From: Flavobacterium sp. 11
GTDB taxonomy: Bacteria; Bacteroidota; Bacteroidia; Flavobacteriales; Flavobacteriaceae
Length of the DNA stretch: 64,000 nt
Assembly (NCBI RefSeq): GCF_002754315.1
Contig: NZ_PEFE01000001.1
Location: 1,488,001 to 1,552,000 of the forward strand
Direction: 5' to 3'
Positions 60,053 to 64,000 of the stretch are shown piece by piece. A program made the translations under genes and the position numbers. The notes beneath the pieces were generated by a model that saw only the letters and a list, made by a program, of their open reading frames with translations, ran no database searches and was not told the DNA's origin. Position 1 is the stretch's first letter. Each line of letters opens with the position of its first letter.

Positions 60053-61441
60053 TTAATCCGGATTAGCCATTATTTTAAAAAGCTCTGAATTTGAAATGTA
60101 AAAACGGTTCTCCAAAGCTATCTTTGAAAGCTGTGCACTAACTAAATTATTCTCTCTGGTGTTAATTAAAAATAAGGAACTTTCTCCAAAAGAAAATAAT
60201 CTTTCCTCTGAATTTAACATCGTGAGATTATCCTGAACCAAACCTTTGATTAGTTCCTTTTGTCTTAGCAAGGATTCAATTTCCATCCTTTGTGCATTTA
60301 TTTTATTGGTCAGTTGTACTTTTTCTAAATCCAATGTAAATTCAGTTTCCTGTACTTTATACTTCGCTAGTTTCAAACTTCCGCGTTCTTTTCGAAGAAA
60401 TAAAGGGAAGTAAAAATCCAATCCAATTTTATAATCCTCAAACTGATAATTATCAATATAGCTGGGTTCTGAAATATAGGAGTAACCGACATCAATTTTT
60501 GGCAAAAGCATGTTGGCTTTCAGTTTTCGTTCTACATTGAGCATGTCAATTTTGCTTTGTAATGCATTAATTTTTGGATGATTGGTGATGGAGAAATCCG
60601 TATTCAATAAATCATTTGTTTTTAAACTTTCCTGAATCGTGAATTCCAATTGGGTTTCAGGAATCAACTCATCGGATAATTCTAGCGGAATATTGTTTTC
60701 CAACCAAAGAAAATTAGCGAGTTCTAATTTGGCTTTAGCCAATTTCAGATTCGAATCTTCCAAGCTCAGTTTTCTGTTTTTTACAATAATTCCGGCCTCA
60801 ACACTATCAATTGAGGGTTTGTCACCTTGATTGATTAAAGATTGAATTCCTTTAAATCTAATTTGTGCATTTTTATTATATTCTTCATACAACTGCACTT
60901 CATTGAAGTTTTTTTTCCAATTAAAATAGGCCTGCGAAGCATCATACAAAACTGCAATAGCCTGAAGTTTTCGTTCTGCCTGACTCAATTGCATTTGCAT
61001 TTTTGCCTTTCTTACATCAGCCATTCTTTGGTTGATAAACAGTCCTTGTCCAAGTGGAACGGTCACTCCTAAGGAAGTTAATCCTTGATTGGGAAGTGTG
61101 TTTTGCGGATTCAAGTATACGCCGTCACTATTGTCAAAACCCGCTTTAATCTCGATTCCGTACCAAGTTGGGATTTTGAAACTGCTGTTCAAAATGGAAT
61201 AATACTCTTTGTCTTTGAATTGTTTTTTGCTGAAATCGACCTCGATTTTTGGATCAAATCCACCTCGGGCCATCATCAAATTTGCTTGTGCTTTATTGAT
61301 TTCCAAATTGGCATTCTTAACCAAGGGATGGTACTTTTTCACATAACCCAAAAACTCGTTGTAGGTAAGTTCTTTTGAGGCGATATCTTGGGCAGTTGCA
61401 GCAAAACTCAAAAATAAAAATGCTAAAAATAGTTGTTTCAT
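60053..61441 (-). CDS. TolC-family outer-membrane efflux protein
   Basis: 462 aa with signal peptide (FLAFLFLSFAATAQ). Two helical-coil halves of TolC type are seen as long heptad-rich stretches (EINKAQANLMMARGGFDPKIEV; ESLLRQKELIKGLVQDNLTMLNSEERL) with short beta barrels between. Partner of the HlyD-type adaptor upstream, whose stop overlaps this ATG by one base, and the ABC exporter before that. Together they form a three-part export complex across both membranes. Confidence 0.92.
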   Translation of the reverse strand: MKQLFLAFLFLSFAATAQDIASKELTYNEFLGYVKKYHPLVKNANLEINKAQANLMMARGGFDPKIEVDFSKKQFKDKEYYSILNSSFKIPTWYGIEIKAGFDNSDGVYLNPQNTLPNQGLTSLGVTVPLGQGLFINQRMADVRKAKMQMQLSQAERKLQAIAVLYDASQAYFNWKKNFNEVQLYEEYNKNAQIRFKGIQSLINQGDKPSIDSVEAGIIVKNRKLSLEDSNLKLAKAKLELANFLWLENNIPLELSDELIPETQLEFTIQESLKTNDLLNTDFSITNHPKINALQSKIDMLNVERKLKANMLLPKIDVGYSYISEPSYIDNYQFEDYKIGLDFYFPLFLRKERGSLKLAKYKVQETEFTLDLEKVQLTNKINAQRMEIESLLRQKELIKGLVQDNLTMLNSEERLFSFGESSLFLINTRENNLVSAQLSKIALENRFYISNSELFKIMANPD

Positions 61442-62787
61442 TATTTTTTATCTGTTGTTGGTTTTACCGCAGGTTTGTAATAATTAGGAGGGAATCCGTT
61501 CAAGGATCTCCACAATTCAAACCATACTGGCACATTTTCTAGTAAAGCAATAGTTTGCGCTCCAGCTCCAATACTCAGTTGATTGGGCCATTTTTCATCA
61601 TTTTTATCAGGTGATATTAAGACCCGATATTTTCCATTGACGCTAATGAAATTTTCAATGGCTACAATTTCACCGCCAAAGGTACCGTATGACATGTTTG
61701 GCCATCCGGAGAATACAATTGTTGGCCAGCCATCAAACCACACTCTGACTTTTTCTCCCTTGCGTAATAGCGGCAGGTCAATTGGGTTTACAAAAGTTTC
61801 TACGGCAATATCATATTTTGAAGGCATTATGGTTGCAATTGGCGTTCCTTCTTTGATGGTTTCTCCTATACCGGACTGCAATGCCCTGTTGATGTAGCCG
61901 TTTTGCGAGGCTTTGATATAATACATTCCATTGCGAATGCTGTAATTTGCATACTGATTTTCAAGTTTATTCACTTGCGCATCAGTGTCGTACTGACTGC
62001 TAAGCGCTGTAAATTTGTCACTGTTGGCTTTTGATACCTTTTCTGCATACTCTGCGCTTATTCTGTTTATTTCAACTTTGGCATTGATAAATTCGTTTTT
62101 ACTCGTTAAAAATTTGTTTTCTTGAGTGATAATTTTCGCTTCTACTTCTTGTAATTTCAGTCTTTTTTCTTCAATATCAGTAAGCGGTTTCAGTCCTTCC
62201 TTATTCAGTTGAACAGAACGATTGTATTGCGTATTGGCTATCTTTAGCTGGGTTCTTACGGCAACTAAATCTATACTGTCGCTCTTTATTTTCAAAACGG
62301 ATTGTTTGATTTTATTTTGCGCTTGTTCCAGTTTCAAAACTTTTTCTCTTTCAATGTTCTGAATTTGCCCGGTAAGCGTACTTACTTTTGAACCGTACGA
62401 TTGTAAAGATTGTTTTTTTGCATCTATTTGATTCTTTGTATTTTGAACTAAATTTGGATCCATATAATCCTCTTTTATTTCTGAAATGAATAGAATCGTG
62501 TCGCCTTTCTTTACAAAATCACCTTCTTGAACATACCATTTTTCAAGTCGCCCAGAAATCACACTCTGAATGGACTGTGGTCTTTGGTCAGGTCTTAAGG
62601 TGGTAACGCTTCCGCTACCTGAAATGTTTTGTGTCCAAGGCAGGAAAAGTGCTATTATACCAATAATTGAAACCCCTACAATAATTTTATTTAAAATTTT
62701 ATAGTGTGGTCTGTTTACCAGGTTTTTCACCGTACTAAAACGATCTAATTTCGGCAGTTTTGTTTTATTGTCAGAGATGTTTAGCAT
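61441..62787 (-). CDS. HlyD-family efflux/secretion adaptor
   Basis: 448 aa. One N-terminal transmembrane helix (IIVGVSIIGIIALFLPWTQNI), a lipoyl-like domain (SVISGRLEKWYVQEGDFVKKGDTILFISE), a long coiled coil at about 125-275, and a beta-barrel part (YDIAVETFVNPIDLPLLRKGEKVRVWFDGW). The lipoyl half at the end of the coil includes YIKASQNGYINRAL. Starts 2 bp after the ABC gene and overlaps the TolC gene by one base. Confidence 0.93.
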   Translation of the reverse strand: MLNISDNKTKLPKLDRFSTVKNLVNRPHYKILNKIIVGVSIIGIIALFLPWTQNISGSGSVTTLRPDQRPQSIQSVISGRLEKWYVQEGDFVKKGDTILFISEIKEDYMDPNLVQNTKNQIDAKKQSLQSYGSKVSTLTGQIQNIEREKVLKLEQAQNKIKQSVLKIKSDSIDLVAVRTQLKIANTQYNRSVQLNKEGLKPLTDIEEKRLKLQEVEAKIITQENKFLTSKNEFINAKVEINRISAEYAEKVSKANSDKFTALSSQYDTDAQVNKLENQYANYSIRNGMYYIKASQNGYINRALQSGIGETIKEGTPIATIMPSKYDIAVETFVNPIDLPLLRKGEKVRVWFDGWPTIVFSGWPNMSYGTFGGEIVAIENFISVNGKYRVLISPDKNDEKWPNQLSIGAGAQTIALLENVPVWFELWRSLNGFPPNYYKPAVKPTTDKK

Positions 62788-62789
62788 GA

Positions 62790-64000
62790 CTATTTATTTT
62801 TTAAATCAAGTTGAATAGTTCCATTTTCCATAGTGATAATACGACTGCATTTGGTTTTCCAATATGGGTTTTTTGAGGAAACTATTATCGTCCAGTTGTT
62901 CTTTTCGGATGTAAGGAAATCAATAATTTCATTAGCAACTTTAATGTCCATCATGTCCGTAGGATCTTCATAAAAAAGGATTTTTGGTTTGTGTATGATA
63001 CTTCTAGCTAACAGTACTTTTTCAGCATCTGAAGATGACAATTGCTTGCCTTCCGGAAAAATGCGTGTTTCGAGACCCTTCGGCAGCGTTTTTACAAAGC
63101 TGGAAAGTTGGACTCCTTCAATAGCCCATTTTAGATTTTCAGTTGTTATTGAGCTGTCATTGAACGTAATGTTTTCTAACAGCGTTCCTTCAAATGGTGT
63201 TTCACCGTGAATAATACCGCCAATTTGCGAACGATATTGCTTCAGGTTAATTTTTCTATACGTATCGTCATTAATGTAAAAAGTACCAGATGTAGGTTGC
63301 AATAAACCGGACAATATGCGAATTAGGGTTGTTTTCCCAGAACCATTAGGTCCTTCAATTGCTATTTTTTCTCCCTGTTCTATTTTAAGAGATAAATTAC
63401 TTAATATTTCCTTGTTTGAATCTGGAAATTTAAACGTAAGATTTTCTATTTCCAATGAAATATTAGCATAGCAAGTATCGCTGTTAAATGCGGTATCGTC
63501 TTCTAATTCCATGTCAGTCACTTGACCAATTTTTTCAATTGAGGTCAGTACATCGTAGAATGTTTCAAGTCCAATGATAATTTTTTCGACAGAAGTTATA
63601 ACTAATAAAATAATGATTTCTGCCGCTACGAATTGGCCAATATTCATTTGTTCTGAAAGTACCAAAAAACCTCCAATAGACAATAAGCCACCAGTTATTA
63701 AAATTTTAAAAATGATTAATTGGGTAAATTGTCTTTGGATAACATTGAAATGTTTTTCGCGATAATTCAAGTAAGCAGCCGCTATATTGTTGTTTTTTTG
63801 GAGTCCAAAATTGTAGTGAAGGTCATTTTTGAAACTGTAATTATTCCGAGCTAATTCTTGTAACCAGCCTGCTACTTTATATTTGAATTTTGATTCTTTC
63901 AAACTTGTTTCCAAACCCGATTTAAAAGAAAATCTGAAAATAAAATACAAAAGAAAAAATAGTAGTACTCCAAATATTATAAAGTAAGGATGATACAAAG
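62790..64000 (-). CDS. ABC exporter with degenerate ATPase domain, C-terminal part (N-terminus outside window)
   Basis: About 403 residues visible. The transmembrane part with helices around visible residues 95-150 precedes a nucleotide-binding domain (about 180-402). Walker A is intact (GPNGSGKTTL, 216-225). But the Q-loop Gln is replaced by His (IIHGETPF), the signature LSGGQ reads LSSSD (320-324), Walker B with the catalytic Glu reads LFYEDP (E344-D345 instead of D-E) and the switch His region reads IIVSSKNPYW. With HlyD and TolC partners it should form a three-part exporter of type I kind, without a C39 peptidase domain in the visible part. It may bind ATP but cleave it poorly, or need a partner. 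Substrate unknown. Confidence 0.88.
   Translation of the reverse strand, partial: LYHPYFIIFGVLLFFLLYFIFRFSFKSGLETSLKESKFKYKVAGWLQELARNNYSFKNDLHYNFGLQKNNNIAAAYLNYREKHFNVIQRQFTQLIIFKILITGGLLSIGGFLVLSEQMNIGQFVAAEIIILLVITSVEKIIIGLETFYDVLTSIEKIGQVTDMELEDDTAFNSDTCYANISLEIENLTFKFPDSNKEILSNLSLKIEQGEKIAIEGPNGSGKTTLIRILSGLLQPTSGTFYINDDTYRKINLKQYRSQIGGIIHGETPFEGTLLENITFNDSSITTENLKWAIEGVQLSSFVKTLPKGLETRIFPEGKQLSSSDAEKVLLARSIIHKPKILFYEDPTDMMDIKVANEIIDFLTSEKNNWTIIVSSKNPYWKTKCSRIITMENGTIQLDLKNK

Overview
The window is a chromosomal segment of a Bacteroidota bacterium, most likely Flavobacterium or a close relative. The evidence is low G+C, tRNA and gene promoters of the form TTG-N19-TAnnTTTG, no Shine-Dalgarno logic at start codons, a type IX secretion (T9SS) sorting domain and a T9SS plug protein, a DPP11-type S46 peptidase, a folK/deoxynucleoside kinase fusion, and many short A/T-rich hairpin terminators. 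Most of it is ordinary core genome. The genus assignment is inference; no 16S is present.

Layout. 1-5400: copper handling. It holds the 3' part of a CopA-type P1B ATPase, a multicopper oxidase carrying an extra outer-membrane-barrel-like C-terminus, a MOSC protein, and on the other strand a 59-aa His/Met-rich membrane peptide and a 123-aa unknown. 5600-5790: tRNA-Glu with promoter and terminator. 5800-8300: an A/T-rich accessory patch next to the tRNA, with a HEPN-motif protein and a PD-(D/E)xK-like (QAK) protein separated by a 135-bp inverted-repeat element. 8300-12400: tig, clpP and clpX with dispersed repeats between them. 12400-14350: a four-gene SRPBCC/VOC module between two almost identical terminators. 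14400-30600: serB, a GH3 protein, DUF2797, AsmA, sppA, folK-dNK, a C-type lectin/T9SS surface protein, an rRNA/tRNA methyltransferase, DUF1573 and mutS. 30700-31000: tRNA-Gly and tRNA-Leu.

31000-39600: a YegP-like protein, small lipoproteins, an envelope group (S46 peptidase, GNAT, Kdo transferase; DegT aminotransferase, galE) and fabD. 39700-46300: an apparent operon of response regulator, histidine kinase, USP-like protein and bestrophin-type channel, divergent from a large membrane protein; then DUF6370 and DUF983. 46300-53600: AraC regulator, purT, class I aminotransferase, fatty acid desaturase, rsmG and pruA. 53600-60010: apaG, T9SS plug, M16 peptidase, methyltransferase and map. 60050-64000: a tripartite export operon of ABC exporter (cut by the window end), HlyD-type adaptor and TolC-type channel; the ABC ATPase domain has substitutions in nearly every catalytic motif.

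Most noteworthy for follow-up: the small accessory island at 5.8-8.3 kb with its cassette-like inverted repeat; three intergenic palindromic repeats (8.3, 10.1 and 48.5 kb), two of which clearly belong to one family; the degenerate ABC ATPase; the perfect 12-bp palindrome in the leader of the DegT gene; the inverted repeat covering the tig promoter; and the two-component/USP/bestrophin operon. No CRISPR array, insertion sequence, prophage or replication origin was seen.
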